From NCBI GenBank assembly GCA_016926475.1, contig JAFGON010000048.1, positions 1 to 21,372 on the forward strand: a stretch of DNA of 21,372 bases, given 5' to 3'. Below the pieces are notes generated by a model that saw only the letters and a program-made list of their open reading frames with translations, searched no databases and was not told the origin of the DNA. Within the stretch, counting starts at the first letter, position 1. Every line of letters begins with the position of its first letter. The position numbers were made by a program, and so were the translations under genes. The stretch is from a candidate division WOR-3 bacterium (GTDB taxonomy: Bacteria; SDB-A). Shown in pieces: positions 1 through 7,491 of the stretch.

Positions 1-1
1 G

Positions 2-1405
2 AAAAGGATTATCAAAGACACTATAGATGTCTGCCTGAACGCCGCAGTGTCATCCGGAAAAATAAACGTAATTCTTTTCGACGATCAAATAGAAAAAAAC
101 ACGGCTCTTCTGGAGAGAATACAGAAAGACCTCGAAATCAATTTTGACAAAATAAACACGGACAAACTGCACCTGGACAACATTGTCCCGTATATGCTCG
201 GGTTGCTTTTCGACGAAAACGTAAGCATACTCGAACAAAATGAATCAAAACTTAAAAGTGCTTACGCCTTGATCGCGGGATTTTGGACGATTTTTCAGGC
301 TTACCTGATAAAACTCGGGTACGGAAAAACGGACAGGGAAAGTTTTCTCCAGTATTTAGAGAGCATTGCGAAAAAAGAAGACAGGGCGGACATTATCGAA
401 AACGACCTTTCAAACTGCGAAATAAGATCGAACAGGCTTATTGAAGAGATAAACCGCTACATACCGAAATCCAAAAAAATGCTCTATTCGATTGATGACA
501 AAATTGAATACACGATAAAGAAAATGAGGTATCAAAAAGAATCCCTGTCGAAACTGACGAACATGGAGATGAGTTTTCTGGAAAAATCGTCAAACGAGAT
601 TTTCGAGAGGAAAGACGACGACAAAAAGGAAATGTTCACCGCTGAGTCCGACACAGAGAGAGGTTCCGCGATTTTCCCCATTCAGGCGAAAATTGAAATT
701 ATCAAGGAAATCTTCAACATCCTTAAGGTTTTGGGAAGCTCGGAAAAAGAAATCCTTTCGACGACAGATAAAATTTCAATTATGGAATTCAGATTTTACA
801 TATACGAAAAAGCTTTGGATCTCGTAAGGGATATAATAACAAACCCTGACACGGATAAATACGAAAAAGAAAAAAAAGAGCCGATAATAGACTTCGGGGA
901 AGTGGCGATTTACATAGATGAAATCGTCGATTTCAACGTCATTATGCTGGACGACAATCTGAGGGAGATAATTGAAGAACTCGGCGGTAAAGCTATAGAA
1001 AAAAAGAAACTTGAAAGAGAAAAGATCATCATTGAATCGATTTCAAAAGCCCAGGAATACCTTGAAAAACCCACTGAAAAAAACATCAAGGGCGTAAACG
1101 AGATAATGCTTCTGGGAAAAGAAATTCTCGAAAGCTACTTTACCGACATTGAAATAGTGAACTTTTACAGGAACGAATTTATTGCCAAAGACGAAAAGAT
1201 TGTCAGGTACGCCCTCGGTTACAGAGCGGCTCAAAATATTTACATGTCTTCAATACTATCAAAGGATATCGGTTACACTTTCAACTATCTTCCGACAAAC
1301 ATCTATAATCCGTTCAACATGATAAATGTTCTCGGGAAAATCGAGGAGATAATCAGCAGAACGCTCAAATCATCCGCGGGAAAAATAAAAAAGAATAATA
1401 TTTGA
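2..1405 (+). CDS. 3' portion of an unrecognised charged, helical protein (5'-truncated by the window edge)
   Basis: The frame is open from base 2 to the TGA at 1403-1405, so the gene begins outside the window. The GTG at 47 is only the first in-frame start codon visible; in-frame codons before it read as ordinary coding sequence, and no Shine-Dalgarno decides for it. I do not recognise the family. About 467 residues are visible, very rich in Lys, Glu, Ile and Asp, with long predicted helices, probably coiled coil in the middle third, and no signal peptide or membrane segment, so it is likely cytoplasmic. The C-terminal tail is lysine-rich. AAA and ATA codons are frequent. It converges on trxB with 17 bp between stop codons. 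The reading frame is firm; the function is unknown. Confidence 0.8.
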   Translation, partial: KRIIKDTIDVCLNAAVSSGKINVILFDDQIEKNTALLERIQKDLEINFDKINTDKLHLDNIVPYMLGLLFDENVSILEQNESKLKSAYALIAGFWTIFQAYLIKLGYGKTDRESFLQYLESIAKKEDRADIIENDLSNCEIRSNRLIEEINRYIPKSKKMLYSIDDKIEYTIKKMRYQKESLSKLTNMEMSFLEKSSNEIFERKDDDKKEMFTAESDTERGSAIFPIQAKIEIIKEIFNILKVLGSSEKEILSTTDKISIMEFRFYIYEKALDLVRDIITNPDTDKYEKEKKEPIIDFGEVAIYIDEIVDFNVIMLDDNLREIIEELGGKAIEKKKLEREKIIIESISKAQEYLEKPTEKNIKGVNEIMLLGKEILESYFTDIEIVNFYRNEFIAKDEKIVRYALGYRAAQNIYMSSILSKDIGYTFNYLPTNIYNPFNMINVLGKIEEIISRTLKSSAGKIKKNNI

Positions 1406-1422
1406 AATTTACAGACTTCGTT

Positions 1423-2349
1423 TCAAGAAGAATGTTCTATGTATTCTTGTGCGGAGAAAGCGGCGATAGCTCCATCTCCAACAGCGGTGGCTACCTGCCG
1501 TAAGTTCTTTTTTCTGACGTCGCCGGCGGCGAAAAGCCCTGGGATGCCCGTTCTCATTTCGTCATCGGTCAAAAGATAACCTCTTTCGTCGAGAACATTA
1601 AAACTCTTGAAAATATCGGTGTTTGGTACTGACCCGACCAAAACGAAAACTCCGTCTATCGGCATCTCTTTAATTTGGGAGGTCTTGACGTTTTTCAAAA
1701 GCAGGGATCGGACGTTTTTCTCGCCTAAAATTTCCGAGACAACAGTGTCCCACTCGAAATGAATGTTGTCTTTATCAAAAGCGTTTTTTTGGATTATCTT
1801 TTCCGCTCGGAGTTTGTCTCGCCTGTGTATGACGGTGACGCTGGAGCAAATCCTCGAAAGGAAAAGAGCTTCTTTTACAGCCGAGTCTCCGCCGCCTACA
1901 ACCGCGACGTTTTTTCCGCGATAAAAAGGACCGTCGCATGTGGCGCAGTAGGAAACGCCCCTTCCGGTGAATTCCTTTTCGCCTGGCGCTTCCAGTTTTT
2001 TGTCGGTCGTCCCTGTGGCTATTATAACTGATCGGGATTTGATTTCGAATTCTCCGTCGGTAATTATCGCAAACCTGTCGTCTTCTTTTTGTAATTCGGT
2101 GGCAATTTCCATTTCGAGCTGGGCTCCGGCGCCGGAAGCTTGTTCACGCATAATCTGCGAAAGGTCAAAACCTGAAATCCCCCCTGAAACACCCGAATAA
2201 TTTTCGACGATGTCAGTCAGGCTTATTCTGCCGCCGGGGAGAGGCCCCTCGAGAACCAAAGTTTCAACTTCCGCTCTCGCGGCGTATAGAGCCGCGCAGT
2301 ATCCCGCAGGTCCTCCGCCGATTATCACGAGTTGGTATTCGCTTTTCAC
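1423..2349 (-). CDS. trxB: Thioredoxin reductase (NADPH, FAD)
   Basis: Low-molecular-weight flavoprotein that passes electrons from NADPH through FAD and a redox disulfide to thioredoxin in the cytoplasm. The 308 residues match the family's usual length. Visible motifs are the FAD-binding GGGPAG at 11-16, the redox CATC at 135-138, the second Rossmann GGGDSA at 152-157, an HRRDKLR stretch at 175-181 whose arginines recognise the NADPH 2'-phosphate, and the C-terminal FAD-binding GLFAAGDVR at 271-279. Arg-41 replaces the Gln usual in the PGGQ segment. The start is GTG: the upstream frame reaches a stop within eight codons with no ATG, TTG or other GTG. No Shine-Dalgarno is present, and a promoter-like sequence ends just before the GTG (see the promoter entry). 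Divergent from the lamin-tail gene. Function is confident; physiological partner not seen here. Confidence 0.95.
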   Translation of the reverse strand: MKSEYQLVIIGGGPAGYCAALYAARAEVETLVLEGPLPGGRISLTDIVENYSGVSGGISGFDLSQIMREQASGAGAQLEMEIATELQKEDDRFAIITDGEFEIKSRSVIIATGTTDKKLEAPGEKEFTGRGVSYCATCDGPFYRGKNVAVVGGGDSAVKEALFLSRICSSVTVIHRRDKLRAEKIIQKNAFDKDNIHFEWDTVVSEILGEKNVRSLLLKNVKTSQIKEMPIDGVFVLVGSVPNTDIFKSFNVLDERGYLLTDDEMRTGIPGLFAAGDVRKKNLRQVATAVGDGAIAAFSAQEYIEHSS

Positions 2350-2356
2350 GGCGTTA

Positions 2357-2385
2357 AATAAACCACATTTTTATCATTAAATCAA
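2357..2385 (-). promoter_or_regulatory. Probable trxB promoter, near-leaderless
   Basis: On the minus strand: TTGATT at 2385-2380, a 17-nt spacer, then TTTATT at 2362-2357 preceded by TGG (extended -10). The predicted +1 is about 2350, one base before the GTG at 2349. The -10 matches consensus at only four of six bases, so this is a moderate call. An alternative TAAAAA-centred -10 a little upstream has no good -35. Confidence 0.45.
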
Positions 2386-2490
2386 CCCCTGAAAAGATCT
2401 TGTCTATTGGCTCTTTGCTCGTCCGTATTTTCAAATTTAACCCAGATGGAATTTTCCGGTGACGATGTGCTGAATTGGTACAAAATACAG

Positions 2491-2519
2491 TTGACAATTT
2501 ATCCCCTTGCTGGTATAAA
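2491..2519 (+). promoter_or_regulatory. Strong sigma70-type promoter with extended -10; leaderless start
   Basis: TTGACA at 2491-2496, exactly 17 nt of spacer, and TATAAA at 2514-2519 preceded by TGG (extended -10). Counting the last -10 base as -7 puts +1 at 2526, the A of the ATG. No Shine-Dalgarno fits before that ATG. The remaining intergenic DNA (2386-2490) shows no other clear element. Confidence 0.75.
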
Positions 2520-2525
2520 ACAGAT

Positions 2526-3125
2526 ATGAAAACAACTGTGATTTTCTTGATTTTATTGTTCCCAGCTCTGATTCTGTCCAAAGTAAACATAAACGAAGTT
2601 TTTTATAGCATACCTGATTCTCCGGGTTGGAATAATCAAGATCAATGGATAGAGGTGTTCAACTTTTCTAACGAAAAAGTGACGATGAATTCTTGGAAAT
2701 TGGAGACCTCGACAGGGGATGTTTTCACGTTTTCTATTTCTCTCGATCCGAACCAGAGGGTCGTTTTTGTGGCAGACAGCTCTAAATTTATAGCACACTG
2801 GGATTCCTGCCTATCTTCAGCCACTTTGATAGTCGAATACGGAGCATCGATTGATGTGTGCCATAGTGTTGGAAATATTGAAATAAAAGATTCCCAGGGA
2901 GGGGAAATATCTTCAGTCTCTTGGGGCGGGACCGGAACTTCTCCCGCTGTTTCCCCCGGTTATTCTTTGGGGCTTTTCCCAGAAAACAATTTCTCTCCAT
3001 CACCTGAGGATTACACTGTCTGCAAGCCTACCCCTGGCTCGACTAACAGTGAGATTCCGGCTTCAGCCATCAACCCTTCGACGTGGGGCCGAATAAAGGC
3101 GATGTTTTCAACCGAACGCAGGTAA
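2526..3125 (+). CDS. Secreted lamin-tail-domain (LTD) protein
   Basis: 199-residue exported protein. Start chosen at the ATG at 2526 because it begins a clean signal peptide (MKTTVIFLILLFPALILS) and sits at the predicted transcription start; a longer frame from 2475 would place 17 residues before it, upstream of and inside the promoter. The mature part has the lamin-tail pattern: INEVFY at 22-27, a WIEVFN block at 41-46, NSWKL at 55-59, a D-P-N-Q-R-V-V-F strand near 74-81, and the terminal CKPTPGSTN motif at 166-174. LTD domains are immunoglobulin-like folds found in many secreted or surface bacterial proteins; the ligand is not predictable here. The last 25 residues form a polar tail. One base separates its TAA from the TTG of the downstream PorV/PorQ-like gene, so the two are almost certainly co-transcribed. 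Confidence 0.8.
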   Translation: MKTTVIFLILLFPALILSKVNINEVFYSIPDSPGWNNQDQWIEVFNFSNEKVTMNSWKLETSTGDVFTFSISLDPNQRVVFVADSSKFIAHWDSCLSSATLIVEYGASIDVCHSVGNIEIKDSQGGEISSVSWGGTGTSPAVSPGYSLGLFPENNFSPSPEDYTVCKPTPGSTNSEIPASAINPSTWGRIKAMFSTERR

Positions 3126-3126
3126 T

Positions 3127-4125
3127 TTGAGACTTAGAGCTTTCCTTTTTTTGGTGTTTTTACCGGTTGCCTGTCTTCTGGGTTCAAAATACGCCGGAGA
3201 GTTCATGTCTCTGGGCTTTGGGGCCAGAAGTTTCGCCATGGGGCAAATGGAATCTAATTTGACCGGGGAACATTCATTTTACGGAAACCCCGCGGCTATG
3301 AATTTTTCCAGAAAATCATACAGCGCTACACATGCCTACGTCTTCTCGAGCAATCTTTCGATAAACGGATTTTCGGTTATATTTCCCGAAGAGAAAAGAT
3401 CCATGGGTATTGGTCTTGTTCACCTCGGATTATCGGGAATACCATACACAGTTGACGCTTTAAGGGATTATGGTGAAGATGGTTTGCCGGGCACCAACGA
3501 TCAGGGTGAAAACAACGGAGCACTTGACCCCGGTGAATGGCTGGATTATGACATGGTTTCTTATTTCAGCGACGACGATTACACCATGTACGTCTCTTAC
3601 GGGCACAAGGCAAATCAAAATCTATCCTTTGGAGCTTCGGCAAAAGTGGTCTACAGAAAAATTGGTGATTATTCGGCATACGGTGCCGGCGTGGATTTTG
3701 GCTGTTTCTATAGAACTCAATTTTTCGACTTGTCGGCGGTTTTGAGAAACGCCACCACTACTGTTCTCTCTTGGAGCACGGGTACAAAAGAGTACGCCTA
3801 CCCGTTTCTAAAGAGCGGGATTTCTGTTAAAGCCCCCCTTTCATGGAGAGACGTGGGACTTGTCTTCGGAATAGAGACAGACATATATTTTGAAAACAGA
3901 AAACTCGCCTCGCAATGGAATATTTCTTCACTCAGCATTGACAGCCATTACGGAGCGGAAATTTCAATAAAGGAAAACTTTTTCCTGAGAGCGGGAAGCA
4001 ACACCGGTCATTTGACAGCCGGTGGCGGATTCATATACAGGTCTTTTTCCGTGGATTACGGTTTTATGAGCCACCAGCAGCTTGGTTCGACTCATAGATT
4101 TTCAATCTCCTATTTTCCTGGCTAA
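3127..4125 (+). CDS. PorV/PorQ-family (UPF0164-like) outer-membrane beta-barrel protein
   Basis: 332 residues from a TTG start, the only start that includes the signal peptide (MRLRAFLFLVFLPVACLLGS); the next in-frame Met, residue 27, would remove it. An AGGT lies about four bases before the TTG. The mature N-terminus has the family hallmarks: AGEFMSLGFGARSFAMG at 23-39 and GNPAAMN at 53-59. The rest is alternating amphipathic beta strands with aromatic girdles, ending in RFSISYFPG, consistent with an outer-membrane barrel. Relatives in FCB-group bacteria include type IX secretion components and transport-like barrels; which role applies here is open. Residues 114-142 form an unusually acidic loop (D114, E117, D118, D125, E128, D134, E137, D140) with spacing like calcium-binding repeats. 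Second gene of the pair started at 2526; its stop codon overlaps the convergent phosphorylase gene by 4 bp. Confidence 0.8.
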   Translation: MRLRAFLFLVFLPVACLLGSKYAGEFMSLGFGARSFAMGQMESNLTGEHSFYGNPAAMNFSRKSYSATHAYVFSSNLSINGFSVIFPEEKRSMGIGLVHLGLSGIPYTVDALRDYGEDGLPGTNDQGENNGALDPGEWLDYDMVSYFSDDDYTMYVSYGHKANQNLSFGASAKVVYRKIGDYSAYGAGVDFGCFYRTQFFDLSAVLRNATTTVLSWSTGTKEYAYPFLKSGISVKAPLSWRDVGLVFGIETDIYFENRKLASQWNISSLSIDSHYGAEISIKENFFLRAGSNTGHLTAGGGFIYRSFSVDYGFMSHQQLGSTHRFSISYFPG

Positions 4126-4130
4126 GCCAG
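4118..4130. terminator. Short palindrome at convergent stop codons, possible weak bidirectional terminator
   Basis: CTGGC-TAA-GCCAG is a perfect 5-bp stem with a 3-nt loop. The loop is the TAA of the PorV-like gene, and the TAG of the phosphorylase gene reads from the opposite strand at 4124-4122. Only short T runs flank it, so terminator strength is doubtful. Confidence 0.3.
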
Positions 4131-6692
4131 AGAGTTTTCAAACCACTTGATATAACCTGGAACGAGTTTTCTCGTCAGGCTGTTGTGCCTAGGCAGAATT
4201 CTTACTGAAAAACCGTTTTTCCCTGTTTCGGTTGCCGGAATCTTGCCTCTGAAAACGTACTGACCTTTTCCGGTGTTTTGAACGGAAGACAGTGTCAAGT
4301 ATGATGGATTTTCTATTTCGCCCTTGTAATTCAATTTACCGTGGCATACTTCGACGAGTACGTCGTCGGGGTCCAGTCCGTCCATTTGAACCGTCGCCAC
4401 TAAATCTATTTGAGTGCCCATCTGAACAGGTGTTGTTGTGTCCGCCTGGACATCGGTGATTTTGACTTTATCCCATTGTTTTAGAATTAGATCAAACCTG
4501 CTTGCGAATTCTTTTACTCCTCGGAAATTATTTTCTGACAAATTTTGGAAAGAGTTGTGCGAAGGTATGTAAAACTTCTGCGAATATTCGTATATCATTC
4601 TATTCGTGTTGAAAACAGGACAGAGAGATCTCATGGACTCTTTTATCATCTGAATCCATTCTCTCGGCAAACCGTCCCTGGCGATGTTGTAAAATTTTGG
4701 CACTACATCGTTTTCGAGAGTATCGTATAGTGAAGCTGTTTCCACTTCGTCTTCCGCATTGTAATCTTGGTAAACTTCGCCCACGCCTATAGCCCAACCG
4801 TTTTTTCCGTTGTAAGCTTCGCTCCACCAGCCGTCAAGAACGCTGAAATTCAGGCCGCCGTTGATGCAGGCTTTCATTCCGCTCGTTCCGCTTGCCTCTA
4901 AGGGCCTCCTTGGAGTGTTCAGCCATACATCGCATCCCTGAACCATGTAACGTGCGACGTTCATGTCGTAATTCTGTATGAAGACAATATGGTTTCTCAG
5001 GTGGGGAAGCCTGGAAACCTGGAATATGTGCTTTATAATTTCCTTTCCGGCGTCGTCCTTGGGATGAGCTTTACCAGCGAAGATAAGCTGAACGGGTCTT
5101 TCTCTGTCTGTCAAAATTTCGGTGATTCTTTCAAGATCGCTGAGAATCAGAGATGCCCGTTTGTATGTGGCGAATCTTCTGGCAAATCCAATCGTCAAAG
5201 TGTCGGGGTGAAGGACTTCTTCAGCTTCCTCTATGTCTCTGGGTGATGCGCATTGTTCGGCTAATTGTTTTTTCAGCTTTCTCCTTATGAAAGCGACAAG
5301 TCGCTCCCTTCTTCTCTCGTGCGTTCTCCATAGCTCATTGTCTGGGATTGTGAGGACCCTTTCCCAGATTTTCTGGTTTTCGGGTTCCTCAAGCATTTTC
5401 GGACCCAAGTATCTCAGAAAAAGCTGCTGCATTTCGCCGGAAGTCCAGCTGTTGGGGTTTATCCCGTTTGTGATGTGCGTTATGGGGACTTCATCCGGGT
5501 CAAGACCCTGCCATAGACCCGCCCACATGGATCTTGAAACTGAAGCGTGGAGTTTGCTGACGCCGTTGCAGTAATGCGAATTCTTGATCGCGAAAACAGT
5601 CATTCCAAAGTGCTCGTTTGAATTTTTGGGGTCAATCCTACCCTGAGAAACGAGTTCTTCCTTTGAAATCCCGATTTCCTGACGAAGATAACCGATGTAA
5701 TATTCCACCATATCAGGATGGAAAAACTCGTTGCCTGCCGGAACCGGAGTGTGGGTGGTGAAAACGCAAGAAGAGGAGGAAAGAAATTTTGCTTCGTTGT
5801 AGGAAAGCCCGTTTTCTTTCATCAACTGCCTGATTCTTTCGAGAATTATAAATGCGCTATGCCCTTCGTTGATGTGAATGACGGTTGGACTAAGACCTAT
5901 CTTCCTCAGAGCTCTCAAACCTCCTATTCCGAGAAGGATCTCCTGCTTTATTCGCATGTCTTTGTCTCCGCCGTATAACTGTTCGGAGATATACCTGTCG
6001 TTTGAATCGTTTTCAGGTATGTTGGTGTTGAGAAGATAAAGCTTTGTCCTGCCGACCATCGTCTCCCAGATTTCCGCGTAAACCTCTTTGTCTGCCATTT
6101 TGACTGAAATTTTCATTGGCAAACCGTCTGGCTCCGTCAGGGACTTGACGGGCATATTGCTGAAATCATTTTCGACGTATTTTTCATGTTGCCATCCGTC
6201 GCTGGAGAGGTACTGCGTCAGATACCCCTGTCCGTACAAAAGGCCTACTCCGACGAGCGGAATTCCAAGTTCGCTCGAAGATTTGAGATGGTCCCCGGAC
6301 AGGACTCCCAGACCTCCGGAATAAAGAGGCAGACAGTCGTTGATTCCGAATTCCATGGAGAAGTATGCCACGACGGTGTTCGAGATTTCAGAGTGTTCTC
6401 TTTCGAACCACTTCGGGTTGTTTATATAAACGTCAAGGTCTTCTTTGACTCTCTTCATGTGGGCGATGAAACTTTCGTCTTTTACAAGAGCGTACCAGTT
6501 TTCCTGAGGCACTATTCCAAGCATTGCCACCGGGTTGTGATTTGTCGTCTCCCAAAATTCAGGAGAGATCCTGTGGAAAAGTTTTACCGCTTCTTCATTC
6601 CAGCCCCACCACAAATTGAAAGCTATTGTTTTAAGATCTGAGAGTTCTTCGGGTAATGAGGGCATTACTTTGAAAGTTCTCACGGGTTTCAT
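4122..6692 (-). CDS. glgP: Alpha-glucan (glycogen/maltodextrin) phosphorylase
   Basis: Pyridoxal-phosphate enzyme releasing glucose-1-phosphate from alpha-1,4-glucans in the cytoplasm (GT35). Of the two bacterial types, this is the Thermus/Thermotoga-like one with an N-terminal DUF3417-like segment (about residues 1-110, containing NLWWGWNE). Further landmarks are SMEFG at 112-116, SGGLGVLSGDHLKS at 125-138, NEGHSAF at 275-281, HTPVPAGNE at 314-322, ITNGIN at 407-412, GFARRFATYKR at 502-512, and the cofactor motif SGTSGMKACINGG at 601-613 with Lys-607 as the PLP lysine. Residues about 740-856 form an additional C-terminal beta-rich domain. Length 856 is normal for this subgroup. The ATG at 6692 has a GGGAG Shine-Dalgarno and lies one base after the stop of the inositol-monophosphatase-family gene, so it is the last gene of the operon. 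Its end overlaps the convergent barrel gene by 4 bp. Confidence 0.95.
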   Translation of the reverse strand: MKPVRTFKVMPSLPEELSDLKTIAFNLWWGWNEEAVKLFHRISPEFWETTNHNPVAMLGIVPQENWYALVKDESFIAHMKRVKEDLDVYINNPKWFEREHSEISNTVVAYFSMEFGINDCLPLYSGGLGVLSGDHLKSSSELGIPLVGVGLLYGQGYLTQYLSSDGWQHEKYVENDFSNMPVKSLTEPDGLPMKISVKMADKEVYAEIWETMVGRTKLYLLNTNIPENDSNDRYISEQLYGGDKDMRIKQEILLGIGGLRALRKIGLSPTVIHINEGHSAFIILERIRQLMKENGLSYNEAKFLSSSSCVFTTHTPVPAGNEFFHPDMVEYYIGYLRQEIGISKEELVSQGRIDPKNSNEHFGMTVFAIKNSHYCNGVSKLHASVSRSMWAGLWQGLDPDEVPITHITNGINPNSWTSGEMQQLFLRYLGPKMLEEPENQKIWERVLTIPDNELWRTHERRRERLVAFIRRKLKKQLAEQCASPRDIEEAEEVLHPDTLTIGFARRFATYKRASLILSDLERITEILTDRERPVQLIFAGKAHPKDDAGKEIIKHIFQVSRLPHLRNHIVFIQNYDMNVARYMVQGCDVWLNTPRRPLEASGTSGMKACINGGLNFSVLDGWWSEAYNGKNGWAIGVGEVYQDYNAEDEVETASLYDTLENDVVPKFYNIARDGLPREWIQMIKESMRSLCPVFNTNRMIYEYSQKFYIPSHNSFQNLSENNFRGVKEFASRFDLILKQWDKVKITDVQADTTTPVQMGTQIDLVATVQMDGLDPDDVLVEVCHGKLNYKGEIENPSYLTLSSVQNTGKGQYVFRGKIPATETGKNGFSVRILPRHNSLTRKLVPGYIKWFENSLA

Positions 6693-6693
6693 T

Positions 6694-7491
6694 TCATCTC
6701 CCTTGCTTGTAATTTGTGTAAGTTACTGCGGCGGTTTTGAAAAAATCCGTAAAAATCTTTTTGTTGGAGCATATAACGCTCCCTTTTTCGTGAGGATTGT
6801 CCCCGCCGAAAAAATCTTCAACTGTTCCTCCGGCCTCTTTAACAATAAGCTCTCCAGCGGCTATATCCCAGGGGGAGAGATTGTCTTCCCAAAAGCCGTC
6901 AAAACGGCCGCATGCGACAAAACAAAGATCTAAAGCCGCGCTGCCGCAGCGTCTTATCCCTGATGCTTTTTCAAAGACGGATCGGAAGCTTGCGAGATAT
7001 CTGTCAATTCTTTCGTGGGCTCTAAAAGGAAAACCTGTCGCGAATAAACCGCCTTCCAAGGATTCTATTTGCGATACAGATATTTTTTTATCGTTGAGAT
7101 AAGCTCCTTCTCCCTCAGAAGCCCAAAAATATTCTTTTAACAAGGGAAAATAGATTGCGCCGAAAATTATTTTTCCATTTTCCTCCAGGGCTGTTGAGAT
7201 TGAGAAAATCGGGAAGGAATGAATATAGTTTGTTGTGCCGTCAAGGGGATCTACAATCCACCTGAAAGGCGAAGATGAAAACTGAAAACCGTCTTCTTCT
7301 CCCAAAAACGAAGAACCAGGTACGATGGTTTGCAGTTTCTGTTTTAAAAACCTCTCGGTCTCTATATCCTTTTCGGTGACATAGTCGAACTTGGATTTCT
7401 CGGTTATCACATTGACCGAGTTCATGCTTGTCAGAAGATGATCACCCGCCTTTACAAGGGTGGACCTCAAATCTTCCCTGCTGAAGTTCAA
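6694..7491 (-). CDS. suhB: Inositol-monophosphatase family phosphatase (SuhB-like)
   Basis: Mg2+/Li+-sensitive sugar- or inositol-phosphate phosphatase family. The three metal-binding motifs are intact: GEE at 64-66, DPLDGT at 81-86 (here DPLDGTTNYIHSFP), and WDIAAG at 208-213. Length 265 is typical. The start is TTG at 7491, inside a TTGA overlap with the purC stop, the TTG counterpart of the common ATGA coupling; an AGG lies about ten bases upstream. Its own stop is one base before the phosphorylase ATG. The substrate cannot be read from sequence: relatives act on inositol-1-phosphate, fructose-1,6-bisphosphate or PAP, and SuhB also binds RNA polymerase factors in enterobacteria. Placement next to a glycogen phosphorylase would fit a sugar-phosphate phosphatase, but that is weak evidence. 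The symbol is a family-level label. Confidence 0.85.
   Translation of the reverse strand: MNFSREDLRSTLVKAGDHLLTSMNSVNVITEKSKFDYVTEKDIETERFLKQKLQTIVPGSSFLGEEDGFQFSSSPFRWIVDPLDGTTNYIHSFPIFSISTALEENGKIIFGAIYFPLLKEYFWASEGEGAYLNDKKISVSQIESLEGGLFATGFPFRAHERIDRYLASFRSVFEKASGIRRCGSAALDLCFVACGRFDGFWEDNLSPWDIAAGELIVKEAGGTVEDFFGGDNPHEKGSVICSNKKIFTDFFKTAAVTYTNYKQGR

Noticed and set aside
47-49. GTG as the true start of the first gene
   Set aside because: The frame stays open to base 2 with normal coding sequence before it, and no Shine-Dalgarno precedes the GTG. The gene is more likely cut by the window edge.
1402-1426. Rho-independent terminator between the first gene and trxB
   Set aside because: The TTGAAA/TTTCAA stem is short and A/T-rich with a 13-nt loop and no following T run.
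2475-2525. Longer N-terminus of the lamin-tail protein
   Set aside because: The added residues would be encoded upstream of and within the promoter and would spoil the signal peptide.
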